Assembly (NCBI GenBank): GCA_022494885.1
Contig: JAGVSM010002674.1
Location: 186,001-250,000, forward strand
Source: Micrasema longulum
Lineage: Eukaryota; Arthropoda; Insecta; Trichoptera; Brachycentridae
Length of the DNA: 64,000 nt
Direction of reading: 5' to 3'
Positions 14,001 through 29,000 of the stretch are shown piece by piece; within the stretch, counting starts at the first letter, position 1; the number at the start of each line of letters is the position of its first letter. The translations under genes and the position numbers were made by a program. Below the pieces are notes generated by a model. That model saw nothing but the letters and a program-made list of their open reading frames with translations. It made no database searches and was not told where the DNA came from.

Positions 14001-17000
14001 GTGTTATACATACCTATCTTCATCATCAATTAATCTATCGTAAAATACCCTGTAGGTTTCGTGTACCCAAAGTAATATGAGTTTTTCTAAATCTTTCAAG
14101 TGAGTAGCGGGAACTAAAAGGATTCCCCTGATAACTCGCGAGAAATCTCTCAAATTAAAGAGATAGTGAGACTTTGTTGGAGTTGGAAGGAATATAGACA
14201 TAGTTGTTTTGTAAACTTCCATCGTTGCACTGACAATAGCCTGTAAATAGATTGTTTATAAATTAAAATTATAAAAAAAGTGCATTATGTTACATTTTAC
14301 TAAATTTTATTTTTACAGGATTAATCTGCACAACTACTTTATTAGAGCTTATTGTACAATTTTATAAGGTTTTTTTCTTTGATTATTACTAAATATTCAA
14401 CAACTTGGCAAAAATAAAAGTATTTTATTTGACTCTTTCATTAAACATCTTCAAGCCTTATGTACAGAGCATCTGCATTTAATAGCCAACAAATAAGATT
14501 TTTGGAGTATGTTTTAGAATCAGGATAAAAATAAAACTTAATAGCAAAAACCTATGACCAAACCTTGCTCGATCTGACGACACTTTCACCAAATCCTTTG
14601 TTGAAGTGCCAATCCATGATTGAGGTGAATATTTTGTTGAGTGTAGCATCTTCAAAGGAATCCAGAGTGATGATGTGAGTGTGGCGAGTTAGACGGCTTG
14701 TAATCACATTGGATCCTCCACCGGGAGGTAGCATTGCGGAAACAAATAGCTGAAAAAGTTCAAAATAACATTGAAAAATAAGAAAGACTATTAAAAACAT
14801 TTTTGAAAACTGAGTCATGTTATATGGCATATTGCAAATGATCCGCAGTCTGAGTTTTAATTCTAATAATTATCAAAATCATGCGTACCTATAAGAAATG
14901 AAAATTTATTTTGTACAACTGAGCAAACAATGTAGATCTCAAGGATAAAATAAAAAATACATATGGCAATTATTATAAAATAAAAGCCTTTGTTATTAGT
15001 GTTACCATAATAACAAAGTTTTTATTTTATAATATAAAAAACTTATCAAGAAGTGTTACAAGTGAATGCCGATTCAATCAATAAATCCCCCTTTAGCAAG
15101 ATTACATAATTTGTCAACTTCAAAGGCAATGTCAATTTTAAACAGGTGTACACTGAGTTTTGTTATTTGAAAGTCAGTCAGGTGAATAATTCACATTTAA
15201 AAAAAGACGTGCACATTATTGTGCATGGCATTTTGATGTAAACAGAAAAAGTGTTTTCTTAGTTGTAGAGACATGAATGGTGAAAATAGCAAAGGAGATT
15301 GATAATTTTAGCTAATTCAGACGGATGGACTGCAAGATGTACGAATATGTTAACCTCAGTAGAATTTTGAACACTCCACGATCTACTCAAGGGATACTTT
15401 TTTTGATGTTTGAAAAGGATGATTTAAAAAAGGAGTGAGATTTAGGAGAAATTTGGTACGAAATGTGTGTTAATATTCTATACTAATTGGATTTAAATTT
15501 TAATAGGATCTTTAGTAATCAAAGTAAGCTGCTCAGCAGACTCAAGGGATAAATAGAGATGAATTGTTGAAAGAGTTAGATTAGTAATAACAGTCCTTCG
15601 TGCTAAAAAATCATAAGAAGAGCAATTATTACAGTATTATTGATTGTAAATACTTACAACATCCACAAGTTCTTGTTTCGATGAATCTTTCAAATCATAC
15701 CAATGTCCGTGGTCGATCCACTGACGTAAAAGTTCTAAAGGAGGTTGTGCTCCATAAACTTCTTTCTGTGGCATACTCAGATCATCCACAAATAAAATGC
15801 ACTGTGCGGGAAATTAAAATAAAAGTTAAACAGGTGCCATTAAAGAGACAAAACTATGTGTTAATATGTAACAATAATTACCTGCTTGCCCATTGATGGT
15901 CCGAAAACACCCTTTCGTCTTCGGTCAAGTTTTGACATTATGATGTCTTGAGTCTAAAATGATTACATACATAATTCAATATGAGAAAATGTTATATCAA
16001 TTGGTTTAAACCTAGGAGTACCAACCTATAATATAGCTAGTCCTGCTTCTCCTTATTTACACTTTGATAATGACTACATTATTCTAACTTGAGACTATAA
16101 TTAGGCAATCTGTTAGAAATATGAACCATTTTGAAATGGAATTTTTATTATAAAGATCTGATCAATTGGAAAATAATTATATTAGTACCTGATTCGCAGT
16201 GGTTCTGGCAGAGAAGTTGATTGTGTTAGAAATATATTTATTTCTTGGTAGAGATAGAAAATGGCCAAGCACAACACAAGACTTCCCTGTTCCAGTGGGA
16301 CCAACAATCAACAAAGGAATCTTATGAGTAATCAGTCGATGTAGGAAGAATCGCAAACATGCATTTTCATTTGTTTGAATTATGATTTCATTTATCTATA
16401 AAAAAAATAACTGACACTTTATAAAACATACATATATTTTTTTAAAATTGCAGTCAGCATTACTTTAAGTGTTATTTATATTTAACCCATTAAGTAATGT
16501 AGACTGTGAAGGTAGAATAACATAACGAATGAAAAATTAATGAATAGAAAGCAGATAGCTACTAAACGGCACATTTATATAGAAAAATATTTATTTATTA
16601 ACCACCCATAGGGCTTTTACATATACAGAGGTTATAAACAATTTACACAGCAGAAACCATATTCAGCAAGCGAATTGCCCTATTAATGAGTGAATTCAGC
16701 TTACTTTATACAGCATAATTTATGTTTTTTTTTGTAAATATTATGCATACTATGGTGATGGTAAAGGTGAAAGTGTATTTTAGTATTTGCATGTTGGTGT
16801 AGTGAGTGTCCTGACGAAGAGACGAGTATGTCTCAAAACCGGTAGACATAAAAAGTCTATAAGTGGTTAAATACTAATATTTACTAAAATTAATTAATAA
16901 AAAAAGATCGCAAAAATCATTTTTGAACCTTCTCTATTTTACACACAATTTTTTGTAAACATTATGTTTGATGAGATGCCTTAAAAATATAATGCACTCA

Positions 17001-20000
17001 TTAACTATTACAGAAAAATTATTTTCTTTCTCCTTTAACACACTTTACTATGAAAAAAAACAAGGCAGCTAGACCGTATTGAAACAGATGAAACCTCTAA
17101 ACATTTATCCCTCATGTTTCTCAATCTTTCCCTTCCAAATGCCTTTCTATTTCTTTTTCCTTTATATCAAAAATATGCATAATAAACAAATAAAATCAAA
17201 AGATTAATATTAAAAATTTAAAACAAAGATTAATTATAAAAAAACAGAGTAAAATAAAACAGTGGCAGACAATGCTGAGTAAAAAACATGAGGTGGGAAA
17301 TAATAAAAACCAACATGGCCGTAACAGCGTTGAAGTGTAATGCTTTGTGTAATATGAACATGTAACAAACATTTTTCTAAATGTAAGGGCCTTTGAAACA
17401 AACCAATACATTCTAAATAGCTGTAGTCTTTTACCTTGGCATTTGCTGGAACTGGGGGATCTTTTTCTAAATCTACCCAACCAATCCAAGATCCTCCATT
17501 TTTCTTATCGTAAACATAATCATAGGCAGATCCTTTATCGGGGAACACTTGGTTCTTGGCAAGTTTAAATGCCTTAGGCCTAGGGAATTTATCATCACCA
17601 CCATCAATAAGTTTGCTAAAGTATACATTGAATTTCTTGCGGCTGTCACCTGACAAAATGAACATAGGTTTTAACATCTAAAAATTAAAATTGTAAATAA
17701 CACTAAATAATATAATAAATAATGTTATATTTTTTATTGCGACACGACTTAGCAAACTATAACTGGCTTACTATCATTGCCAACATTCAGTAAGTTTTGT
17801 ACATAATATATACAGTGCGTTTGAATGCTTAATAACTCTATGTTAATGTGCTAGTGCCTGTCAGTGAACCAAATAAACTAATTTATTTTGTTAGTAGGTA
17901 CACTAGAATATTTTATACGGAAAAGTGTGGTCACGCACACATATGCAAAGGTTTATAAAAGATTTTAATGGACTGTATGTGATAATCACCTTTGGTCATT
18001 TTTTATTTATGGTGGAGTTGGTATTTGTGAGGACGAGATGCTCCGGGTTTCAGTGATCCCTTTACACACAGTACGACATTTAACATTCTGTCCATGTTTG
18101 AACACCCATATTTCTTTAAATCAAATATTTGAACAGATGGTGCATAGGGCAATAATTAAAAAGCTCTGGTTGTCGAAACACAAATAAAGATATGCCTTAC
18201 TCATAAACCTGAGTTACGCCTAGGCAAATTGGTAGAATGCGGATGGGAATACCATCCTTATTATAGTGGTAGAATAACGAAATATCATCCTTATTCTTTT
18301 ACTATGCCTAGGCGTAACTTCATACCAGGTTGTTAAGTAGGGCTCACACTATATTTTGATTTACGATTCATGTTTTTTTGAATAGTCAAGTTTACCTGTG
18401 ATAGTAGCACACATCCCCCATACGATACAGAATAACATAATGCACTGCAGCCAGAGAGTGCTAACTTGGTTTTCTCCCTCTAACATTGCTGAAAAAAGCC
18501 TCGAGAAAGACTAGAAAAGGAAGAAAAAATCGATTTTTTTTATATTGGTCTCAACTTAAGTTGTTTCTGTTTTTTTACAAATTTTAAAATGAGCACCAAA
18601 ATTAGTCAATAATGTATTGTCCTTCATTATTTTACAACAAATTAGTCAATAATTCATAGCATCTTCACCGTACACTGCGTAAATATCGCGAGCAGCTTTG
18701 TTCCTTCGATTGAACGCGAATAGAAGGAGGTGTTGATAATGCTCACTTTTGTCTACTTGACATTGCATTTTGAAGGCTTGTAATCAAATAAAATAATACA
18801 TGTAACATAAAAAGAAACAATATCTCGAAGAGCAGAAAATTTTCTTACGAATCACATATAACCTTTACCATTTTGTTTTACTTTTGGTGCTAATTTTTAA
18901 ACTAAAAAACGAACAAAACTTATGTTAACACCTAATATATAAATAAATTTAAAGCTGTTGAATGAATAAATAATATCACAGTTTCAAATAATATCAGAGA
19001 TATATGAAAGTGGAAGAAAAATATTAGGATACATCCTCTCTGCTTACTTCTACGGGTAAATGGACTGATTTAATAAATACCCTTGTGATTTATATTATTC
19101 TTAGTATTGCAATATATACATTTTTTAAATCTTACATAGAATAGATGAAGTTCGCTGGTTTCAACGAAAAACTTGCATTTTTGTGCTAAGAATTCAAACA
19201 CTGCAGGGAATAACCACTCTATCAGCTCAACAAGAAGTTCCATCTGTTCTGGAATAAGTTTCTTTGAAACTATGTTTTTATAAGACTCAAATAACGGCTC
19301 CCAACCTGTGGAATATGAATACTTTAAGTACAAGTAAATGCTTACAGCAATCAATAATAATTTTCATCTTTGAACAAAATATGAATTCTATAGGTGTATG
19401 CCTATTTTTAGTTTAAATATATTTGAATAAATAATACGAGGTGTATCCAGAAAGTAAATTCCGTTTGACAGGTAAAAAAAAAAACAAGAATAAAAGATAC
19501 TGTGGAAAAACCTTTCGAACTTATCTACATAACTCCCACCATTTTGTAGGCACTTGTCATGGTACAGCACAAGCTTTTGTATACTCTCTTCATAAAAGGG
19601 TGCCACCCTTTTCACAAAAGGGGACGCCCACTTTGTTTCTCGTCGTGCACATTATCACGACCTTCATTGAACTGTCCCACACATCTCTTTACCATTGAAT
19701 CACTTATCACATGTTCTCTGTTGCTGAATGTAGACTGGTTAAATATTCTTTGCAATCAGGCAACAAATTACAGGCCTTAACTCACAAGGGGTATTTTCAA
19801 TATTATTTGTCATTTCAACAAGCCCCACGAAGCGTACAGCTTACTTATAATGGCGTCAACTCCTTCTCAATAGGTCAGGGTAAGTACAACGCATGCACGA
19901 AACTGCAATAGCAGCGCTTCGATGACAAGAAATACAATCGAAACATACTTTTTGGATATACTGCGTAAGTAACAATCATAAACTACATACCAAGCTGTTT

Positions 20001-23000
20001 AGATTCTAAATAGATCATTCCACATCTAGAAACAGTAGCTGGAGAAGCCTGATCTAAATCTGCAGGCTCAAATATTAAATTCATTTTGTTCGACATCTAA
20101 AGAAAAACAAGTTCATTGAATGAAAAAACACACATTTAGTCAAATATTTTTTTTTACAATTTTAATGATTCTCAAGATAGATCCATACTTGAATAATTTC
20201 TCCTGACATGAGGCATAACTTTTTATTGTCATCCAAAACAGTATTCATGTTTTCAATCCAAACTGCATCCACAGGACCATCAAACATAATCCACTTCCGC
20301 TCTTTTGTCATGGATGATGCAAAATCTCTGAATGTAATAGCCAAAACACCATCGGACCTAAATAAAATTTTATTTGAATATATATAAATATATGTTTAAA
20401 TAATAAGTAAGAATCACAGAATGTCAATTTATGATGATTCTACAATTTTGTTTGGACCTGGCATTAATATTTTTAATCCACGGGATTTATCATCAGTCCC
20501 AACTGGTGCATTTGAGAAATTCCATGGGGTAGATTACTAGCCTCAAAGGTTTCATAAATGTTAAATGATTATATTCAGTGATATTTTGTTAACTTAATAA
20601 TCTATGAAAAATTTAATAGGACAAAACTAAACTAATAAAATACTTGTGATTCTTTACACATTCTATGTAAAATAGGCTGAAATTAAAGAAGTTATTAAAG
20701 AAACATGTAATTGTCCATATATTATGCATAAGGGAATGTGTTATCAGTATAATAAGCGAAGCATGTGGGAATCATTAGATGCCTCTAGGAGACCCTATCA
20801 CGAGAGCCCGCAGGCGTGAAGAAGAGACAACTTGGGTTAAGGTTCTCCTGAAGCATTCACAGCCCCTGTCTAAGCCAGGTGAACCGTCGTATTTTAAGAA
20901 CGTTTGCTATAGGAGGCTGTAGTATACAAAAATAGCAAATATTTAATAAATATAAGGCAAATACACTTCACGCAAAAAGAGAAAATGTATACATATATCT
21001 AAGAGTGAAAATCTTTTTGGCAGTGACCACAAACACACATACACTGGCCAAATGAGGAAAGTCAGTGGAAGGTAGTATAATGTACACAAAAGGGCTAAAG
21101 AGAGACTATTCTCTGGTTTTCAACATATTCTGAAATAATTATCTTTTTATGAGAAATTCCAGAAATAATTTTGAATCATTAATTTTGAGAAATAAGTAAA
21201 TTAGATAAATAATTAATTAAAAACCATTCATGAGATGCAGGATCAAAACATCCATATAGTTGTCCCATAGTTATGGCTTTGGGATTCAAAATCTTGTAAA
21301 TAGCGGCATACTCTTTGTGTCGAGCTGGTGGTTTTTGCAGCTGGAGACATCGCAAAGCCTCTGCTAAAGTCTGAAAAAGCAAAAAAAATACAATTGATTT
21401 TAAAGTATGAAAATATCAATGGCTCTGGTTGGCATAATTTTGATTAATAATACGAAGTATCAATTTGGATTCTTAATTTGTTCTAGAAGCAGATCTGTCG
21501 AGTATAGATCAGTATTGGGGGTTCAATGGTTAAACAAATTAAAGAATAGTTTACATGTGGACAATATAATAGATATGACAATATTGTCTTGTCCCAGCTC
21601 CATGAACAGCCTCGACCGCGCAGGACAGAGCGCTGGGACAATATGAAAATTCAACAGCGTTTATTACGAGTGAGTTCAAGAAAAACACTATTTGTTTTAT
21701 ACCAAGATGAATTGGAATTGTTAAATAACAAACTAAATAATAAGAGGAATTTTTCTTGCCTCCATTTTTGGCAGAAAAAGTATGCGAGAGCGACGCACAT
21801 GTATCGAGCAAATTACTACCGTCATAAAGCCATATTTGTACGCATTCACACTAGGACAATGTGGCCGCGCGGGGTGATGGGGGTAATCATCATTCCGCGA
21901 AGATAGCCTGCCCAACTATCTCTCAGACAATGTCTCAGAACAATATTTTTTCCTAAAAATTGCTGTTTATACATGGACGATGGTCAAGTCCTGGGAAAAA
22001 ACAACATTGTATCGTCCACGTATAAACGGCTTCTAAAAAAACTAAATACCGTACATAAATAAACATATTTATATTTTGTATCGGTATTAGAAATAAACAA
22101 AAGATAAATTAAAATGTTTTGTAAAATAGTACCTGGTATGAACATGTTTTTCCAGCCATTGGGTCACCTACAATCATTAATCCGTGCCTTACTAAGATCA
22201 TTTCAAATACCTATAAAATTGATTTTATTTAAATATTATATTAAATTATTATTTGAAAAAATGACTGTTTTTATATGAAAATTCAATACTTTATTATTGA
22301 TATACCTGAATGATTTTCTCCATGTACCAAGGAGTATCTTGCAAGTTTCTACGCTCTAGCTCCTCCTTAATATGTCGAGTTAGTTCATCTCTATCTGGTT
22401 GTGGTAAATCAATGCCAGGGAATAAGTCTTTGTAGATTCCAATAAACAAGGAAACATCCTTAAAGAATCAATGTTGAAATTAATTAAAAAGAAAATATAT
22501 TTTTTTAAAAATAAGTATAAGTAAACCACCTGTAAAGTGTAATATGGTTCTGCTCTAAGAAATCAAAACCATTTTTTATCATAATTGTAATTGAACAATT
22601 AATGGAAATCATCCACCCAGACACGGGATATTGATAAGTAAGTGTTTTAATATCTTCCATAAGTAAGTATACCAAAGCTATGAGAATTGTACGAAATTTA
22701 TGTTGAAAATGTAAGTTCCCAATTTAATTTACTACAAAATGTGTTTCAGAAAGCTATGTTTACATGACAGATGGAAATACTATTTTATTGGACAGATGAG
22801 AATTGAAAAAAGAGCTGACTAATTGATTACCTGCCATAAAAATTTAGGAAGATTAATATCAATAATAGCTCTGAGAACCAGTTGTGACTCATTCCTATTG
22901 GGATAATTTTTCTTAAGTGTTCCGGCAGCCAAAAGGACAGACTTCACAGCGCGCATTCCATAGTCATAATGGTTTTGAGAAGACAATTGTTCAGAACATA

Positions 23001-26000
23001 GCTTGTACGTCTGCACTATTTTTTCAGCTAAGCTGAAAGTTTAAAAAAATAATTCATAATTAAAAACCACAAAGTAATCAACAAATGATATCAGTTACAT
23101 AATTAATACAAATTAAAATTTAGTGATTTAAAGGAAGATTTTTTCTCTTTAATTTGTAAATGCTCTTGATTATCCTACTTATTTGTGGATACGAAAAATT
23201 ATACAGAAAAATGTCCAAAGAATATGGTAAAGAATGAAAAGTAGTGAGAGATTTTATGTGGAAATAATACAAAAAAAGATTAGCAAGGTACATTATATCA
23301 TAATGTTATGCAAAGTTTTTGAAGAAGAAAACAACTATTTTATCAAGTTGAGGAATTCAATTTATACAGAGAAAAACAATATTTTCAAAATAGATAAAAA
23401 AAATAGTAATAGTTACTTATAAATATAAAATACATGGCTTAGTCATAAAATGAATAATACATAATATATTGACATTTAAAAATTAAATCCTGTACCTGTC
23501 CTTTTTATAGAAACATTTTATCGAGTATTACAAAATAACACCAACTCAAAAATGGCGCATACTCACGGTCCTGCATTTACAAATCCATTAGAATATAATG
23601 TGATTTCCCCAATCATTGCATAATCCGGTACCATCATGGCAACAGTTCTAAATAGAACCTTCAGATTATCTGGCAACTCTTGTCTTCCTGCATACCTGAT
23701 GATTTAAACAAATGAAAAGCCAGGGATGTGAAAGATAAACATAATCATCATACACAAATTATAATTTTTATAAACCATGGCAAATAATGTACCTATACTT
23801 ATATGATATGTATGTTTGAGTGTTTCCTAGAAAGGAAAATCATTCAGATAAAAAATGATTAATTATGGAGGCGAAATGTAATTAGATTACGTATAAGTAC
23901 ATAATATCGATGGTCTCAAAGGCAAACGTGCTAATTATAGAATTGGTAATTTTTCAGGAGAGAAAGTTTGACAATTTGCTTTTTTATGCTTGTTTCCTTG
24001 TCACTTATTATGAATATGCAACTGCGATTTGGGAACAAATAAACGATTAGTGTTTCAGTGAATGCAAATGATAAGACATGCACATTAATACATTTAAATT
24101 AAAGGTTTTCAAGCTCAATTTTTTTATACTTAGAACATTTGTCTTCTTGACCAGTGGTTCCCAATTTATTTGGCTATGGAACCCTAATTGATTTATTTTT
24201 TTTGGCGGTACCCCGTCTTCAAGATAAAAAAGTAAATTGACAGAAATGTTATTTTCAGGACCCATGACACCTTATTGTTTGCATTTTGTAATGTTCGACT
24301 TGAAAAGAAATACTATATTTTGAATTTAAACTCTTCACTGTATGTATGTATTGTGAAGAATGAATTTTTTTCACAGTTTTACTTATATTACACCCTCGCG
24401 GAACTTTTGAAATTTTGGAAATACCGCATTTATTTTACGCAAATTTATAAAAATCACAAACAGACAAACAGATTTCATAGATTTATTTACGTTGATCGCT
24501 CAAACCATCGAGTTTATTTATTTGTCCATTACAACAGCACATATTATATTAAATAAAATAGTAACTTATCCCAAACTTCATAATACCAAAGTCCTGTGAA
24601 GAGAAGAGATAATGTATACCTAATGGGAAGTGGAAGCATACATATTTAAAATTACAGTTCATATGCCCTGTAAATTCTAAGCCATCCATATTGTTTTCTC
24701 CAATAATTTCTTTGGGTTTGTTGAGACATCTATTCTACTTATGAAATGCATCACCCAATATATAGTAAATTACCCAGGATTCATTGTAATGAAGCAAGTA
24801 CAAGTCGGATTAAGGGATATCTCTGTTCCTTCAAACACAAAACGGGTGAGTTTTTTCATAACCGCCATCTGGATGCTGAGAATCTGTTGGGCCACCACAG
24901 ACAATACTTCCAACTCAATACGGTTAAACTCATCAAAGCAAGCCCAGGCGCCGGATTGTGCCAACCCCTGAGAATCAAAACAAGTTTTGCAATTAAAATA
25001 TGTTTTTGTATTTTTACAAATTGGGAATAATGTTGAATTAAAAAGAAATGAATATTTAGAGCGGATTTTTACGTCTCTAATGATATGACTATTAATGCAT
25101 AAAAACGAGTTTGTATTTATAATTTTCGAGTTTCAAAACGAGCACATACAAAACAGCTCGCAGTTGACATCACACGTCATGCCTGCCGAGTGCGCTTCTT
25201 ACAAACATAGCATACATGGCACGGTAACATTATACGTGACATTTGTCCTACAGAACGAGAAACGTCTCGTTTTCAGGTAATTCAAAATATGCATATTTTA
25301 AACAATTGTACTAAATTCATCCGGTGTCGCACGGAAAAACTTATAATACTGTTACCATCATAATTTATTGCTTATTTAATAATAGTAAAAGAAAACGTAT
25401 AAAGACCTTATCACAGTTAAGAAAACACAAAGTTATGAGTAAAATAATAATGAATTAATTTTAGTATGTAACCAATTACCGATATTGAATACATTTGTTG
25501 AAAATTTTTACCTCTTCTTTAAATATAATTATTGTAGTTAAGTGTAATTAGTGTTAAAAAAAGTCCCTGTTTATTTTTATTTAACGCACATTTATGTTTT
25601 AAATAAAGATAAACAGGGGAAGATTTAAAAAAAATATATTGTTAATGGATTTTATATACATTAAGATTAGAGGTTAGTAAAATATCCTTAAAGAACAACA
25701 TAGTATAAAAACCTTAAAGAATTTTCCGAGGGCCTTATAATCAAGACCATCCGAACAGTTAAAAACAACACACTTCTTGGCGACGGCTTTGGCTAGATCT
25801 TTGCAAGTTTCCGTCTTACCAGTACCAGCAGGACCTTCTGGTGCTCCTCCGAGATTCAGTTTAAAAGCACCCATTAGTGTTCTGGTGAAAAAAAATATTT
25901 TAAATAATGATAATCAAAAATAAAAAAACTTTAAAAGCACCCTAATTTTAGACATTAAATAAAATGTCAGAAAATAAATTTGAAAGTTTGTATCTTATCC

Positions 26001-29000
26001 CTAATTTTATAAAAATGTTAAAATGGGATCTGGATTTTAAGAAAGGATTTTCGTGCATCAAAAACATATACAGGGTGTTCATTAAACCCTGTCACATTCG
26101 AGACCATGATGATCAGTATGAGCAAGAAGACTTATTGGCATATTAAAATATTTGTTTAAGAACAAATAAAATTAAAAAAAATAAAATATCAATAAAGCAA
26201 ATTATTGTTTACTTCTGCAGGGGAGAAACGAGGATGGGGGAGGGGAAGTCTGATACTGCGTCGCGCTCCCCATATTTCTCCCCTGCAGAAGTAAGCAACC
26301 ATTTGTTTTTTCAAATATTTTATTTTAAAAAAAAATATTTGTTTTAAATATTTTTTTAATATGCTAATATGTATTCTTGCCCATCTGATCATCGTGGTTT
26401 CGGATGTGACAGGGTTTAAAGAACACCCTGTATGTTTAAGAAAACTGATTTTGTACATTTCCATATATTTTAAATATTATGTACAGCACATTCAAATCTT
26501 TAATAAGCATTATTTATGTGTGTGGGTGACAGAACATTTTCAAATTAAATATTCTAGAGTGCCTAATAATACAAATGAACTTTGTACGTTTACTTGGTTC
26601 ACCGAAGGCACTAGCACATAAATATAGGCTAATTAAACATTTTAAAGCAGTGTACTAGTTTTAAGCATTGTATTCTGGCTTGCTTATTAAAAAAGATCTA
26701 TATTAGACAAGGCAGCCTGCGGGGTATAATGGTCAAGGCGCTTGACCCCCGGACAGAAGGTTTCGGGTTCGATTCCCGGTGAGAACACAAAAAAAGTGAT
26801 TTTTCTCAAGCCTGGGTATTCTGCGCTGTAATTAACCACTGTAATTGGGCCTCCAGGCTGGTTGTGGTGCAAAAAAAAATAGACCTACCAAAAAACAAGC
26901 TTTGCTATGGCATTTGCAATGTTACCACAATACCTTTATGTATCATATCAGGTCAATAAATCCAATGACAGTAGTGAATAATGGCACAGAACAGACAGGC
27001 TTTACAAAAGTTTCAATGAATTATTACGATCTGACAGGTAAAATTGTATTTGTACATAAATAATGTAATTGATGACCAAGATAAAAAAAGTTAAGATGCA
27101 TAAGCTTCACATAAGGGATATAGGGAAAACAACATCACCTGAAACATCTATCAGTAAGTGGCGTTGCAACAAGTCTTCCAATATTACCCAAATATTCAAA
27201 TCCATATGCCACATCCGTTGTGATCATTGAACACGCTATAGCATTATCTCTCCAGTAATATCGCAGTTGGGAAATCCAAGTAAAGTCTGTCACGTTTGTG
27301 ATTTTACGCTCTTCAATCTGACGCACAATATCGCGACCTAAATATAAACAATTATTGTGGGTGATTTCCACATAACAGTATTTTCTACTCTTCGTAATAT
27401 GTTGTTTTTCACAAAACAAAAGTTATTTGATAAGGAGTAAAAGTGAAAAGTCAAAAGACCTCTGGGGCATTATATTGATTAATGTATTTAATTTAATACT
27501 GTACCATGGACATCAATAACAATAAGAGCTTCAACAGTTACTCTGTTTCCTGGATCAAGATCTCCTTGCACAAGATAAACAATATCGTTAATTTGTTCAG
27601 TACATTTTGTCAGATACTTGGCCACTTTATTATTCTCTATAGCTTCGGTTACCTGGGAACAATAAAAAAATTCATAAATCATTATAATTGCACCAACCAG
27701 GTATAAAAAATAAATAAAATAAAGAGTTCATACCTCTGTAGTAAAATGGATACAGTTTGCGACTTGAACTACTTGGCCAGGCCACTGAATAACCCATTCT
27801 CGTCTTGGAGCTGAGAAGTATGCTCCGATAGATTGTAAAGTTATGGTTACTAAACTCGATATCATTATTTCTTCTAACTGCAATAACCAACGTTCGACCA
27901 TACCCTAAAACAAAAAGTATTATTGTCATTACAATTTATAAGAGGTTTCACGACACAAGTATTTAAAGAATTTTTTAGTAGTAGGTACTTATCAATATAG
28001 AATTAGACTATATGTCTTAACTGATAATATTTTTAAATTAAAAATAAGTATAACAAAAGGTTTATTGTAAAAAGAAACAGAAATTTGCGTTCTTATGATT
28101 TACCTGAGTTAATAATGAGTTGTAAATGACTCACTATTAGAAAATGGGAATCAAGTTGGAGTAGAGTGGGATTTGAACCACGGACCTTTGATCCGTGAGT
28201 CCGAGAAGCTAGCCACATGACCACAACCCGATTCAGTTTTAGTTTAGTGATGTTATTCTGCATTTTATGTTACAAGCTATTATGATCAAAGTTATTCATA
28301 TGAAGATAGAGAGACAGACAAAAGAAGTAATTTTCAGCATACATTAAAACCGTTATGTAGAATAATGGATAAGAGTTAAAGGCAAGCTTATAGATCAAGA
28401 AAAAATATATTCACAAACCTTTGCTTCGGCAGGATTAATTTTATGGATGAGTTCCACAACTTCATTTTCTGCGGACACAACTCCTAATATTTCACCACTG
28501 TCATCAAATTCTAGCGAGTATATTCCTTCGAAACACTTTTTGAGATGCGGTTGTACTCGCATGGGATCTTTGGTCTCAGATAATATTTCCAGAAGTTCAT
28601 CATTAGACAAGAAAAAGAACCTGGAATTCAATAAAAGAGAATCTAAAATAGTGAAAATAGTGCTGGGTATATAATACGATAGATATACTGTCCCACGGTT
28701 TCATATTATATCATTCCTTTTTCATGATGGTGTAAAAAAAAAAAAAGTTAATCTCTGAACAAACCTAGGGAAGAAGAGTCTTTTCTTTTCCAGGTAGTCA
28801 TTCAACCCTCTCTGAATTTCAGAAAGATAGTTGTTTGCAGACTTCAATATTACGAGAAGCTTTGGATAGTTTGTGGCTTCAATAACTTCTGGATTATTTT
28901 GAGTCGCCGTCATGATAGCTCTCCATTGCTTGTCAACATCCTTAAAGTTGCGGGCCTCCGTTGGCATTTGCCTCATGATATCTTCGGATGAGAAGATTGG

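Noticed and set aside
17196..17434. Continuation of the open frame past dynein exon 32
   Set aside because: This is read-through beyond the donor CCAAG|GTAAAAG; the peptide loses all similarity there.
17650..17677. Internal start ([10 protein letters not shown]) for dynein exon 32
   Set aside because: It is intron sequence in front of the acceptor CAG|GTGACAG. The preceding exon leaves one base and joins only at 17649.
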